64,000 nt of DNA from Allomyces arbusculus (Eukaryota; Blastocladiomycota; Blastocladiomycetes; Blastocladiales; Blastocladiaceae). The notes under the pieces were generated by a model, which saw only the letters and a list, made by a program, of their open reading frames with translations, searched no databases and was not told the DNA's origin. Both the position numbers and the translations under genes were made by a program. Below, one piece after another: positions 13,584 through 24,069 of this stretch (the first letter of the stretch is position 1; the number at the start of each line of letters is the position of its first letter). The stretch is taken from the NCBI GenBank assembly GCA_027604705.1, contig JADHYV010000010.1:186001-250000 (forward strand), read 5' to 3'.

Positions 13584-14904
13584 GGTCTACGGTCGTCGTA
13601 GGCGAGGAAGAGTGCAGCCAGTGCGGGGGCAGATAGATGGGTCGGTGCGCGAATCCGGGAGCGCGTGCGGGCCACAGACTCGGGCGCGCGCGCGCGGGTT
13701 CAGGAACGGTTCGGTGGCGGCGTTGCTGCACGATGCAGGTGCAGGACCGTTGGCGCGGGGAGCCGGGGCCACGGTACGGCACGATACGGTACGAGTGAAC
13801 GGGGACCGGCTTTGACGCTGCTCGCCAGCAGCGTTGCCCACCACAGCCTCGGGCCGCGCGTCGACAAAGCGGCGGGCGGGCGGCTACGCAGCGATAAGTC
13901 CGCGTCGAGCGCACCGCACTCGTGTGCGACGGGCAGCAACGGCGGGAACGGAGCGGTCGGTCGAGCGCCGCAGCAGCGCGCCGGTCGCAGTCGCAGCGCC
14001 GGTGCAGCAGCGAGTGCAGGAGAGCGTCGGCGAGAGCAACGGTCGCGAACCAGCGAGTCGTCGCAGGTTGATGCAGGTCGTGGAGGACCAAGAGCGAGCA
14101 AGAGCGCGGGCCTGGCGCCGCCACACGACAAGGCACGGCACCAGCTTCGGAACGGCACAAAACCAAGCAAATCGGGCGCTCGAGAGCTTGGCGCGAGAAC
14201 ACACGTCGCAGCAGGCACAGGGCAGGACTTGCAGCAGTTTGATGCCAGCGCAGGCAACTCGCTATATAGTCGGTGCAGCTGCTTGCGTATGTGCGCTTGC
14301 TCGAGGGCAGGTGCAGCGTGCGCGGACCACGCGGGCCGTGGTGGAGGGCAAGCAAGCAGGCCGCCAGGGCAGTCGGGCACGGCTGGCAGCAGCAGGGAGG
14401 CGAGCTTGCAGCGCTTGTCGAAGGGCGACCAGGTCGCCGATGTGGATGGAAAAGGCTGAAGCTTGTTCCCGCGGCGGCGGCGGCGTGCGCTGGTGTCGGT
14501 GGTGGAGAAAGGGACCGACTGGCGGCTGGTCACTGAGCCGCCCAGCGACGCTGACTCAGACGCACGCCGGATTTACGTGGCCATCCCCATCTGACCCCCA
14601 TCCCCGTGCCCGTGTCGACCCCCATTTCCATCCCCGATTTCGCTCCCTCCGCTCGCGTCGTCGTCGCTGCTGTCAGTGCAGCGTTTGCAGCATCTCCGGC
14701 GGCCTGTCCTCTCCACGACAACGTCGACCGCGCCGTCGCCGCCCTCAACCCCGATTGCACTGCGCCGCGGGCACCGCAACAGAGTTGGCAGCAGCAGCGC
14801 CATTACCAGCAGCGTGCACATCACGGCACCAACCCGCCCATCCAGCAGCTGGTCCTTGACGGCCCGTCCCTGCCACGCATCACCAACCGACCAGACCGGC
14901 CACG
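13584..14904. promoter_or_regulatory. divergent promoter region, kinase / gamma-glutamyltransferase
   Basis: About 1.3 kb separates the two start codons. It is very GC-rich and full of long open frames on both strands with no domain, which I read as a composition effect. It contains both promoters and 5' leaders, but no specific element could be assigned. Confidence 0.45.
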
Positions 14905-17150
14905 ATGCCGCACGCTGCCGGCAAGCTCGGCGACGCTGCCGTGCGCGACCACTTGCTGCGCGACCACCACGACCACCCTCACCATGCGCAAGCGCCCAAC
15001 CTGCCCGTCCTGCGCGCGCGCACGCGCCGCCGTCGCGTTCTGGCCGCCTGTGCTGCACTCGCCCTCGGCGTGACGGCGCTTGTGGGCGTTGCCTCGCTCG
15101 CCGTCCCGCGCACGCGCACCGCATCGGCACCGCACGCCCACGCCGACGCGCCGCACGTCTACGCGCACGCGGCGGTTGCAGCCGAAGTGCCCGAGTGCTC
15201 GACGGTCGGCAAGAACATCATGGTGCAGGGTGGGTCGGCCGTCGATGCCGCGATTGCCACGACGCTCTGGTACGGATGGATTGGGATTGGATGGCGTGTG
15301 GGTGTGGTTCCTTGCCTGCGCGCTTCCTTCCATTCGTGCGCGTTTGCGCGCAGATGGCTGGCAATGTCATGTCATGTCATTGGAATGGCCAATCCCGCCA
15401 TCGATGTACTGGCCCGAACTTCACCCGCTCCGACTGACCGAATCCCTCGCCATCCCACTTCCGATTCTTAGCGTCGGGTCCGTGCACTCCTTTGCCTCGG
15501 GCATTGGCGGCGGCGGGTTCATGCTGATCCGCGCGCCCGACGGCGGCGCCGACGTCATCGACTTCCGCGAGACCGCGCCAAACGCCATTGCCGAATCGCT
15601 CTACGCGGGTTTACCGACTCGCGCACAAATTGGCGGTCTGGCCGTCGGCGTGCCCGGCGAAATCCGTGGGTTCGAAGTTGCACACCGCAAGTACGGGAAA
15701 CTGCCGTGGGCCGAGGTCCTCGCACCGATTATTGCCCTGAACGAGAACGGGTTCAGCATGACCGATACTCTTTACAAGCGCATCAAGTCGAATCTCGCGT
15801 GGATCACTGAGAAACCTGAGTGGGCCGAAGTGTTTTTGCAAGACAACGGCGAGATTATCCCTATTGGCGAAAAAGTGCGCCGGCCGGCACTCGCGCGGAC
15901 GTTGCAGATCATTGCGGAGCAGGGGAGTGCCGGGTTCTACGAGGGCGAGATTGCCGAATCCTTGGTCGCAGCAGCGCAGCGCGAGAATGGCGTCCTGACG
16001 CTCGACGACTTGCGCGGGTACAAGGCCGTGGTCCGTGAGCCCGTGGCGATCTGGTACAAGGGCCGCCGGATCTTGTCGACACCCGCGCCAGCGTCGGGCC
16101 ATGTCTTGCTCTACATGCTCAACATTCTCGAGCGGTTCAGTTTCAAGGAGGGGCCCGTGGGTGTCAATTACCACCGGATCGTTGAGGCATTGCGGTACGG
16201 GTTTGCGCGGCGGTCCGAGCTGGGCGACCCGGATTTCTTGGATATTGCCGGACGGCTCGACGAGATTTTGACCAAGCAGGAGGCGGCCATGGCGCGGCGC
16301 AACATTTCCGACGTACGTGTATCTGTGTTTTGAGGCAGAGAGGTCGCTCACCGTCACGCTCTTTTCCTTGGCACACTAGTCGACGACCTACCCACCCGAG
16401 CACTACCGCCCGAAATACGAGAACGCGCCGTCGCACGGCACGACGCACGTCTCGGTCGTCGACGCCAACGACATGGGCGTAGCCGTCACGTCGACGGTCA
16501 ACTTGATTTTCGGGTCGCATATCATGGACCGCAAGACGGGCGTCGTGCTCAACGATCAAATGGACGATTTCTCGTTCCGCAACTTCTCAAATGCGTTCGG
16601 GTTGCCGCCATCCCCGTCCAACTTTGTTGGTGCGTTGTCCGGTGTGCGGGTTGCGCGCGGAATACGCGTGAAAACTGATGCAAATGCGTGCTTTTGGAAA
16701 TGTAGAGCCGATGAAGCGGCCCATGTCGTCGACAGTCCCGACAATTGTCGAAAAAGACGGTCGGCTCGAACTCGTCGTAGGCGGGTCCGGCGGGAGCCGC
16801 ATTCTGAGCGCGGTGCTGCAGGTACGCTGTCACCACCCTTGCTCGTACCATGGAGCAACACTGACACACCACCTCCACAGACGATCCTCAACCAAATTGA
16901 ATTCGAGTGGGGCGTAACGCGCGCCGTTACGGCGCCGCGGCTGCACGACCAGCTCTACCCGAACGTGTGCGAGGTCGAGGACGGGTTTGATCCACACGCC
17001 GTCCAAGAACTCGCACAGCGCAAGCACGAACTCAAGCTGTTGCCCGTCGGGCGGCACGAGAGTGTCGTCCAGGCCGTGGCACGCGCGAGAGATGGCGCGC
17101 TTGAGGCCGTCTCGGATTACCGCAAGGGTGGCCGGCCGGATGGGTACTGA
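14905..17150 (+). CDS. gamma-glutamyltransferase (glutathione hydrolase)
   Basis: Five exons (14905-15269, 15472-16312, 16380-16629, 16706-16821, 16881-17150) encode 613 residues. The enzyme removes or transfers the gamma-glutamyl group of glutathione and its conjugates, a step in sulfur and nitrogen recovery, usually at the vacuole or cell surface. A basic stretch (RARTRRRR) and a hydrophobic segment at about 45-67 form a type II signal anchor. Family motifs are [45 protein letters not shown], and [13 protein letters not shown], in which Thr424 is the expected nucleophile exposed by self-cleavage; then [18 protein letters not shown] and [10 protein letters not shown]. Length is usual for the family. 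The start is the first ATG that gives the basic-plus-hydrophobic leader. Confidence 0.93.
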
Positions 17151-17571
17151 GCAGCCGCGCGCGGTGCAATGGCCGGTTGGGTCCGGGGTCGGGTGGAAAA
17201 GGGGAGCAGCAGGGCGCGGGCCGCGTATGATAGTGAAGGAGACGCGTCGGTGGGCACATCGTGGTGAGAGGGATCGCGCTCGCCCAGACGACTCTCAAGT
17301 GCTGTGTTGCATAAATGAATTGAGATTTTGACCCTGTTTGTTTCGCTGGTTTTGACGGTTGACCTGATGGCTGCAGTCCACCCGAGCCCACGTGCCACTT
17401 ACCTTTGGTCGCGCCGCTGTCGTTGCGCTTTTCGACCGATCGCACGGCCACCGCGACAAACGACGACGGCGCGTACACGGCGACGACGAGTCTACGGCCA
17501 CGCGCAACTTGCCGCATTCGAGCGGCCGATTATCGACCACACATCAGCAGTACCCGCAAGTCTCGGCCAGC
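17151..17571. other. intergenic, gamma-glutamyltransferase to NSP1
   Basis: This stretch holds the 3' flank of one gene and the promoter and leader of the next, in the same orientation. No coding frame or motif stands out. Confidence 0.5.
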
Positions 17572-19863
17572 ATGTCTGGTACAGGTGGTGGTGCGTCGCG
17601 TCTCGACGGTCTCGGAGTCCTGGCTATCCCCCAACCACGCTGATCTCATCCCTCCTTCCTGCCCCTAGGTGTCTTCAGCTTCGGAAGCGGCAACGCTGCC
17701 AGCAACGCCAACCCGTTCAGCGTCTCGCCGGCCACGACAGCCGCCCCCGCAACGACCGGGTTCGCACTCGGCGCGAACCCCGGCGCTGGTGCCACGCCCG
17801 CGTTTGGCCTGGGCGGCGCGACTGTCATGTTCGGCGCACCCGCAGCCGCATCGACGGCCGCGCCTGCCACTCCCGCCGCTCCCGCAAGCGGAGGGTTCTC
17901 GTTCGGCTCGTCGTTTGGCGGATCGACCAGTGGCGCTCTTGGCGTGTTTGGCGCGTCCTCGGCGCCCGCCGCGCCCACTGCGACCACGGCAGCGGCCGCG
18001 CCAGCGGCTCCGCCGGCGTTTGCATTCGGGACCGGCGCACCTGCTGCCGGCGGGTTATTTGGCGCGACGCCCGCAGCGACCACGGCGGCTCCTTCGGCGG
18101 CCACGACTGCGGCCGCGCCAGCAACGACCGCTGCACCCGCTGCTTCGGGCTTTGCCGCGTTTAGTACCGGTGCTGGCAGCGCGTTTGGCGGCGGCACGAG
18201 CAAGTTTAGTGGGTTCGGCAAGCCGCCCGCGACCACCACGGCTGCTGCTGCACCAGCGACGACGGCCCCAACGACGACACCGTTGTTTGGCGGCGCGACC
18301 GCGTCGTTTTCCGGTCTCGGCGGTGTTGCTCCCACCACGACGACCGCTGCGGCCCCAGCGCCGTCACCCTTTTCTGGGTTCGGTGCGCCCGCGGTTGCGA
18401 CGACCGCTGCTTCCGCACCGGCAACGACAGCGGCCCCGACTCCGAGTTTCGGGTTCCCGGCCCTGGCCACGACATCCGCGGCCGCCGCTGCCCCGACGCC
18501 CGCGTTTGGCGTGCTCGCTGCGGCCCCCGCGACGTCTGCGGCACCGACGGCCGGGTTCACGTTCCCCGCCGCCGCTGCTCCTGCCGCAACGCCCGCAACG
18601 TCTGCCGCTGCGACTCCCGCAACCACCACTGCCCCCGCTGCGGCCCCCGCGGCGCCCAGTTTTGCCGCGTTCTCGATTCCCGCCGCTTCCGCTGCTCCCG
18701 CGCCCGCCAAGGACGCGACCCCAGCGACGACGACCGCTGCTGCACCGCCGGCATTCAAGCTGCCTGTTGCTCCCGCGACCCCAGGGCCGTTGTCGATGAA
18801 GGATCTCGACCCGGTGACGCCCAAGACCACGGCTGCTGCCGCAGCCGCGCCGGCCGCGCCCAAGCCCACGTTTAGTATCCTTGCCCCAGTGACCACCGCG
18901 GCGGCGGCGGCGCCGGCCGCGACTGGGTTCGCATTCCCGGCCGCCGCTGCAACGACCAAGCCCGCGGAAGCGCCCGCGACGACGACGGGCGCGTTCAAGC
19001 GGCCTGCTGATCCAGCGACGGCCACAGCTGCAGCTCCCGCAAAGCCCGTGCTCACGGCGACGCCGAGCGTGTCGGCCCCCGCTGCTTCCGCGACCCCCGC
19101 TGCCGCTCCCGCGGCCCCCGCCGCAACGACGTCCGACCAAGTGCAGCGCGCGCTCAAGAACAAGACGCTCGAGGACATTATCAACCTGTGGAACCGGCAG
19201 CTGGCCGTGCAGACGCAGGCGTACAAGGCGCAAGCCACGAAAATCATGTCCTGGGACGCATCGCTCGTGCGCGTCTCGCACCGGATTGCGGGGCTGCACA
19301 CCAAGGTGCAGGACTTGACGACCGCGCAAAAACAGGTGGACGACGCGCTCGAGTACATGGGCGCGCAGCAGGAGGAAATGGGGTCGGCGTTGGCCGTGTA
19401 CGAGCAGACCGTGCACCAGATGCTCGCGGAGCGCGGGCTCGCCGGTGGACAGCAGAGTGCGCAAGGCGCAGCGAGTTTGGCGCCCGCCGACGTCGACCGC
19501 GAACAGGCGTTCCGGCTCGCGCAAGACGTGAATGCACACTTGGACGAGTTGGCGCATAACCTCGAGGAATTGGTCGCCGATTTGAACGTGCGCGCTGTCG
19601 GCGCGCCGGCCGTGACCGCAGCCGATGCCGAGCAGGAGGACGCGCAGGCGGCGAGCACACGCGACCCGTTGGGCCAGGTCGTGCAGATCTTGAACTCGCA
19701 TTTGCGCGCCCTCGAGTGGGTGGACGCGACGGCGGCGCAGGTCGAGGCGAACGCGCAGGCCGTGCACCGGATGCAGGCCGAGGCCGAGCGCGATCTCGAG
19801 CGCGTGCATCATGGTGCGGGCGCCGGGGCGCGGGCCGCGTTTGGCTATGGGTTCCGGGAGTAA
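17572..19863 (+). CDS. NSP1: nucleoporin of the NSP1/Nup62 family
   Basis: Two exons (17572-17578 and 17669-19863) encode 733 residues; the first coding exon is only 7 bases (ATGTCTG) and joins to read MSGVFSFGSG. The protein is a central-channel component of the nuclear pore. Residues up to about 320 carry scattered FG, FSFG and GFG motifs in an Ala/Thr/Pro-rich spacer; the spacer continues without clear FG motifs to about 520. The C-terminal 200 residues are the Nsp1_C coiled coil (VQRALKNKTLEDIINLWN, then heptads), which assembles with Nup57/Nup49-type partners. The protein ends GFRE. Without the intron the frame from this ATG stops at once, which supports splicing. Long reverse-strand frames here are composition shadows. 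Confidence 0.92.
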
Positions 19864-20307
19864 GTGGAGGTGGCCGAGGTGGGACAGGATGGGATGGGGA
19901 GGATCGATGGGGAACATGGATTTGATTGCTTTTTGTTTGGTTGGACTTGTTTTGAGTTCATTCGAGAATAGGAGCGTGAGGTGCGAGCTGATGCTATTAC
20001 GCTCGATGCTTGTCATCCGCGCGCACCGGGCCGACATGCGCGCGACGGTGGCCGCCAAGAGCGGGCCTACGGCACGGTGCGCGCGGGTCGCACGCGCGGT
20101 GCGCCAGGGAGCGCGACCGCCAAGGCGGGCCTGGGGCGTCGCGCCCATGCGGCCGCCACTAACGATGTGCCGAGGAGGCTGCCATTGCCTGTGTGTGGTC
20201 GCGCATGGAGACTTGGAGCTGTAGAGGTGTGTTCTGGCCTTGCATTTTGCTGCTCCTCTCTCCAGTTCGCTCCTTTTTGCTCCACCACCACCACCACCAC
20301 GAAGACG
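19864..20307. other. intergenic, NSP1 to four-helix membrane protein
   Basis: 3' flank of NSP1 and promoter of the next gene. The frame of the next gene is open upstream to 19981 by chance, but that leader has no conserved look, and the sequence just before the chosen ATG is a short CAC/CCA run at 20284-20300. Confidence 0.45.
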
Positions 20308-21963
20308 ATGAACAGCAACAGCACAGGCAGCTCAAGTAATACCCAACCGCCGCTGCCGCCATTGCCGCCGCACCGCACCAACTCGACCGGGCCGGTCCTC
20401 GCCGTGCACGAACATGTCTCCGACCAAGAGCAGCCCGGGATGGTTTATCCGCCGCTCGGCTACGAGCATCTGCGACCAACAAGTCCGACACCCACGGGCT
20501 CGGCCGTGCTCCACGGCACCGGCAATCATGACCCACGCACGTCGTTGCTGCTCGGGCCCGTGCCGCCCATGGTGACCGTCCCACCCATGGTTTCGTCGGG
20601 CGCGCCGAACGTGGTCGCTGCTGCCGTGCCGCCAAGTACCGGCTCATTTGCTGGCTCGTTCGCGGCTGCTCCATACCCCGTACCCGCGCCCGCGCCTGTC
20701 CCTGTCCCGGTGCCCGTGGCGGCGCCGTTCATGGGCGCCGTCACGACCGCGCCGATTGCAAGGATGTCGAGTATTGGCCCGGGCGTCGGGGTCACGCCGT
20801 ACCCGCCAGCATCTAGTGCCGCTCCTTACCCGCCCGCATCCGGTGTCGCGCCATACCCGCCTGTCTCTGCCGCGTACGGTGCACCGCTTGCCGTCGCTGC
20901 TGGCGCGCCTGTCATGGTACAAGTGCCGCCAGCTTCCTATCTCAGCGGCGTCGCCGGCGCGCCATCTATACCCCCTGGCGCGATGGACGGCAGCGCGCCT
21001 GTGCCCGTCGTTGCCCCCGTCTCGGCCGTCCCGCTGCAGCGACAGACCATCGGCACCGACCCGAACGGCAACTACTTTCTCGTCGAGCGCACCGATCCGG
21101 ACGGCGTGACCGCATCGCACGGCACGATCATTGTCCCATTTGGCCGCCCGTCCGAGGCCGCGCTTGCGACCCCGATCGACCCGACCCCACCACCACCCGT
21201 CCCCGCAATCGCTCCACCGGCCCCCGCACAGTCCGCGAGCGATTCAGAGCCGTCTCCACCCCGACCCGTCCGACCGGGCGCGTCGCTGTGGGCGGAAACG
21301 CGACCGCAAGTGCGCCCGCGCGCATGGGCGACGGTGCCGTTCTGGCTCAAGTCGCTCACGGCCATCATGTCGATCGTCGGCCTCGTTCTGGCCGTGAACA
21401 CTCTCCCGGACTCGGCAGCGGCACTGCGCGCGACCCATCCACCCACTTCGACGACCTCGACTGTGTCCGACTCACGCGACGCACCGTTCATCGCGGCCTA
21501 CCTGTGGCTCATGGTCCTGTCACTCGCCTACTGCCTGACCTATCTGATCTTGTTTTCAGGGTGCTTCTACTCGCCGTTCTCGCAAAAGGTGAACGTTTCG
21601 CCGCAGCGGCAAGGGTGGAAACTCAAGGCGCGGCGGTGGATGTTGATGCCCGTCGAGGCCGGGCTGATGTGTGCGTGGGCGATCATTGCGCTGATTATGG
21701 GCTTTTTGCATGCGCCATTTTCGTTGTTCGTCGCGTCGTGCCCAGATTCGGGGACGGTGGCGGTGGCGGGGATGGACGACACGGTGGTGCCCGCGACGGG
21801 CGTATCGTGTTACGATGCAAAGGTTTTGCTCGGGGTTGCATCAACGGTCGCAATTTTGTGGGGGTTGAATGTGGCCCAGCTCTTTTATGGGATTTGGAAG
21901 AACCAGGCCAAGATTGAGCACTTGGCGCAGGTGCAGCAGGAGGTCACGGGCGGGTCGCAGTAA
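20308..21963 (+). CDS. four-helix membrane protein with long Pro/Ala-rich N-terminus
   Basis: A single exon of 551 residues. About 350 N-terminal residues are disordered, rich in Pro, Ala, Val and Tyr with repeated APYPPAS-type units. The C-terminal 190 residues carry four hydrophobic segments (SLTAIMSIVGLVLAV; FIAAYLWLMVLSLAYCLTYL; LMCAWAIIALIMGFLHAPF; VLLGVASTVAILWGLNVAQL) with two Cys in the third loop (ASCPDSG and VSCYDAK) that could form a disulfide. The four-helix layout resembles MARVEL-type proteins of fungal plasma-membrane or vesicle systems, but I see no diagnostic motif, so that is only a shape match. The start is the first ATG giving the N-terminal NSNSTGSSS run; an in-frame ATG at 19981 would extend it. 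The function is unknown. Confidence 0.7.
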   Translation: MNSNSTGSSSNTQPPLPPLPPHRTNSTGPVLAVHEHVSDQEQPGMVYPPLGYEHLRPTSPTPTGSAVLHGTGNHDPRTSLLLGPVPPMVTVPPMVSSGAPNVVAAAVPPSTGSFAGSFAAAPYPVPAPAPVPVPVPVAAPFMGAVTTAPIARMSSIGPGVGVTPYPPASSAAPYPPASGVAPYPPVSAAYGAPLAVAAGAPVMVQVPPASYLSGVAGAPSIPPGAMDGSAPVPVVAPVSAVPLQRQTIGTDPNGNYFLVERTDPDGVTASHGTIIVPFGRPSEAALATPIDPTPPPPVPAIAPPAPAQSASDSEPSPPRPVRPGASLWAETRPQVRPRAWATVPFWLKSLTAIMSIVGLVLAVNTLPDSAAALRATHPPTSTTSTVSDSRDAPFIAAYLWLMVLSLAYCLTYLILFSGCFYSPFSQKVNVSPQRQGWKLKARRWMLMPVEAGLMCAWAIIALIMGFLHAPFSLFVASCPDSGTVAVAGMDDTVVPATGVSCYDAKVLLGVASTVAILWGLNVAQLFYGIWKNQAKIEHLAQVQQEVTGGSQ

Positions 21964-23574
21964 GGGAGTCGACTTGATCGAGCTTGTTGTGATTGTACCA
22001 GTCGGGGTCGCGCCGCGGCCTGTCGCGCTTATAGCTCTCATGTTTGTGCGCTTCGGTGTTTTGTGTTGGGAATACAGCTATATGTATACAGCCACCACGT
22101 CCCCGGCTCTACCCCCAGCTCTACTGGAGCGCTCAGTCCTGGCAGAGCGCGATCCGAGTGCATGATGTGAACGACATTGGAGGGTATTCAACACAAGGTT
22201 GCGATGCAGGGAAACGTGAGAATCATCATAAAAAGAGCGTTTCGGGTGGACTCAGCCAAGCAGGTCAAAAGCTGTCGATCGATCTGACCAACGCGTTCCA
22301 CCACGTCAGGCTACACCACACCGCATTGGGGGGCTAATTTGTTCCCGCACCTTCGGGATCCGATCCTGAGCTGCAGGCTTCTGGTCATGTTGCGCACTGG
22401 CACTGCACAGTCGTCTTGTGCTTTTGGCTTATTGGCCGTTATGGCGCAGCTTGTCATGTCGTCGCGGTTTGGGAGTGGACAGTGAGCCATCACTTTGTTG
22501 ACGGGATGTGGGCGAACCAGGCCAGATTTATTTGGAGTGGGGCTCAAGGAGAGCATGTGGGCGACAGAATGTCGACCAATTGAGTAGCAGAAAAATCACA
22601 ACGACGAGCGCCATTACATCACGTTTTGCGACTTGGGAGCACAGACAAAAACGAACCGCAACCTCGTAACGCTATCAGCGTTGTATGGCGTTGATATTTT
22701 TACAGAAACGTCAGGGTTTGATCCAGTGGAGCCCATCATGCGGCGGTGCACCCTGTTTGCGCTCCGCGCCGTCCCTGAACGTGATGTGACGTTGCTGACT
22801 CAGGTATTTCATCTGTATTAGCTTTGCGCATCCGTCCTGGCCACAGGCAGCGTCTGCTGTGCGGAAGAACAGCACGAGCATGAACGCCCTGGAGAGAGCA
22901 ATGTGAGGTGCAGTGTTGGCTGCAGCGCCCTTCGTCGAAAGGCGACTGCAGACCGCGACAGGCGCGGCTGCTTTGTATTTATAGATAATACAAACGACGC
23001 GAACAAACCCCAACACAGCGAGAGTAACGCGAGCCCGGCGGTTTGCAAAGGACTCCACGCCGCTGGTGCGACCCAGTCACACTGCCACATCGCTTATCGC
23101 GACCACCAGCGGTGAGTCCAACCTGGTCGCCAAAAACGCGGATGCGGCCCGAGTCGGACGTCGTCGATACGGGCACAGTCGCGAGGGAGCCTGCTCGCCC
23201 GCGTACACGCAAATCGTGCTAAATCAGATGCGGTATTGCGTCGCAGTGGATTACCCAATGTTATGAATGGAAACGATTATGAACAACTACTACAAACATA
23301 ACGGAGATTCATACATAATTGGGCGGAACATGTCTCTTTGGCGGCCCCATGACGTTGTATCCAATGCCAGACTTCAAGATCGTCTTCGTTCGTGCCAGAA
23401 ATAACTATGGGCTGAATAGTCATGCAAAGTATTAAGAAAATGGACCGTTCTCAAAGCAATCCCGCCGACACAAGAACTTGTACAGCCGTACTAAACACAT
23501 CAGTGGAAATGAAGAACGAAGTCAAGCATTGTGGGATACGAGGCGCTGCACATCATCAGCGTAGCGGATCAGGC
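21964..23574. other. gene-poor stretch with dispersed repeat copy 2
   Basis: About 1.6 kb without a supportable gene, more AT-rich than the gene blocks. The repeat copy at 23099-23231 is its only recognised content. Short open frames here lack both GC-rich third positions and domains. Confidence 0.5.
23099..23231 (+). repeat. dispersed repeat, copy 2
   Basis: It matches 1489-1619 read in the opposite orientation, sharing two perfect blocks of 19 and 16 bases plus tgctcgcccgc in the same order. It sits in a gene-poor stretch beside decayed genes, as expected for an old insertion. Confidence 0.6.
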
Positions 23575-24069
23575 TCAGCTCCACATGATTCGACCAATCA
23601 GTTCATACTCTCCTCGCCAAGTGGCTTTGTGCAAATCGGCGGAAACGACACTCCGTGTGTGCACGCCAGAAAAGCGCAACGTCGGGGCGGCGGTAACGGC
23701 ACGTTCTCCCCACTTCGTGTCCTTGAGAATGGCCATTGCCAGCGCGTTGATGAACGCGAGGTAGCGCACCTCGGCCGCGCAAAAGGCCGCGCTATACACG
23801 AAGCAAAGTGTGGTCACTTTTCATGGTCTTGAAATAAGAGAAAGCTAGCCAAGATCAGTGCAAACGCGCAGATCCTTTACCACCATCGCGTAGCTGCTCG
23901 TGGAACGTGGCGAGCAAGACCAGGTTCGCGAGCATCAAGTCGCGCGGCACGACATCCTTGGTCTGCTCGGAAATCACGTCGAGGAACTTGGCGAGCGCAT
24001 CCTGATCGAAATCGCCTCACCATTCTTGGTCTCGTGCCGTGGTCAGCGTGAACGCGTGTAAGCGTTGCG
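23575..24069 (-). pseudogene. unidentified coding remnant, two probable exons
   Basis: On the minus strand a stretch from about 24065 to 23881 reads as well-formed GC-rich codons (ALAKFLDVISEQTKDV, then VPRDLMLANLVLLATFHEQL). A probable 64-base intron (23880-23817, gtaaag to ag) leads to a second exon to 23575 (FCAAEVRYLAFINALAMAIL, later TKWGERAV, ending IMWS). One TGA at 24018-24020 interrupts the first part, and no start codon is evident. It directly follows the decayed DUF4246 copy and could be its displaced 3' end or part of another gene cut by rearrangement. It is not similar to the C-terminus of the intact DUF4246 gene at 39085-40758. I do not recognise the family. The intron and codon pattern say it was a host gene. 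Confidence 0.45.

Noticed and set aside
13665-14859. Several 250-340 codon frames on both strands in the kinase/gamma-glutamyltransferase spacer
   Set aside because: They overlap each other on both strands, lack domains and have unbiased third positions; best read as a GC-rich promoter region.
17646-19658. A 670-codon open frame on the minus strand, Ala/Val/Gly-rich
   Set aside because: It is exactly antisense to the Ala/Thr-rich part of NSP1. GC-rich repetitive codons leave the reverse frame open by composition, and it has no domain and starts inside the coiled-coil region.
18364-20148. A 594-codon minus-strand frame, Arg/Gly-rich
   Set aside because: Another reverse shadow of NSP1; low complexity and no recognisable motif.
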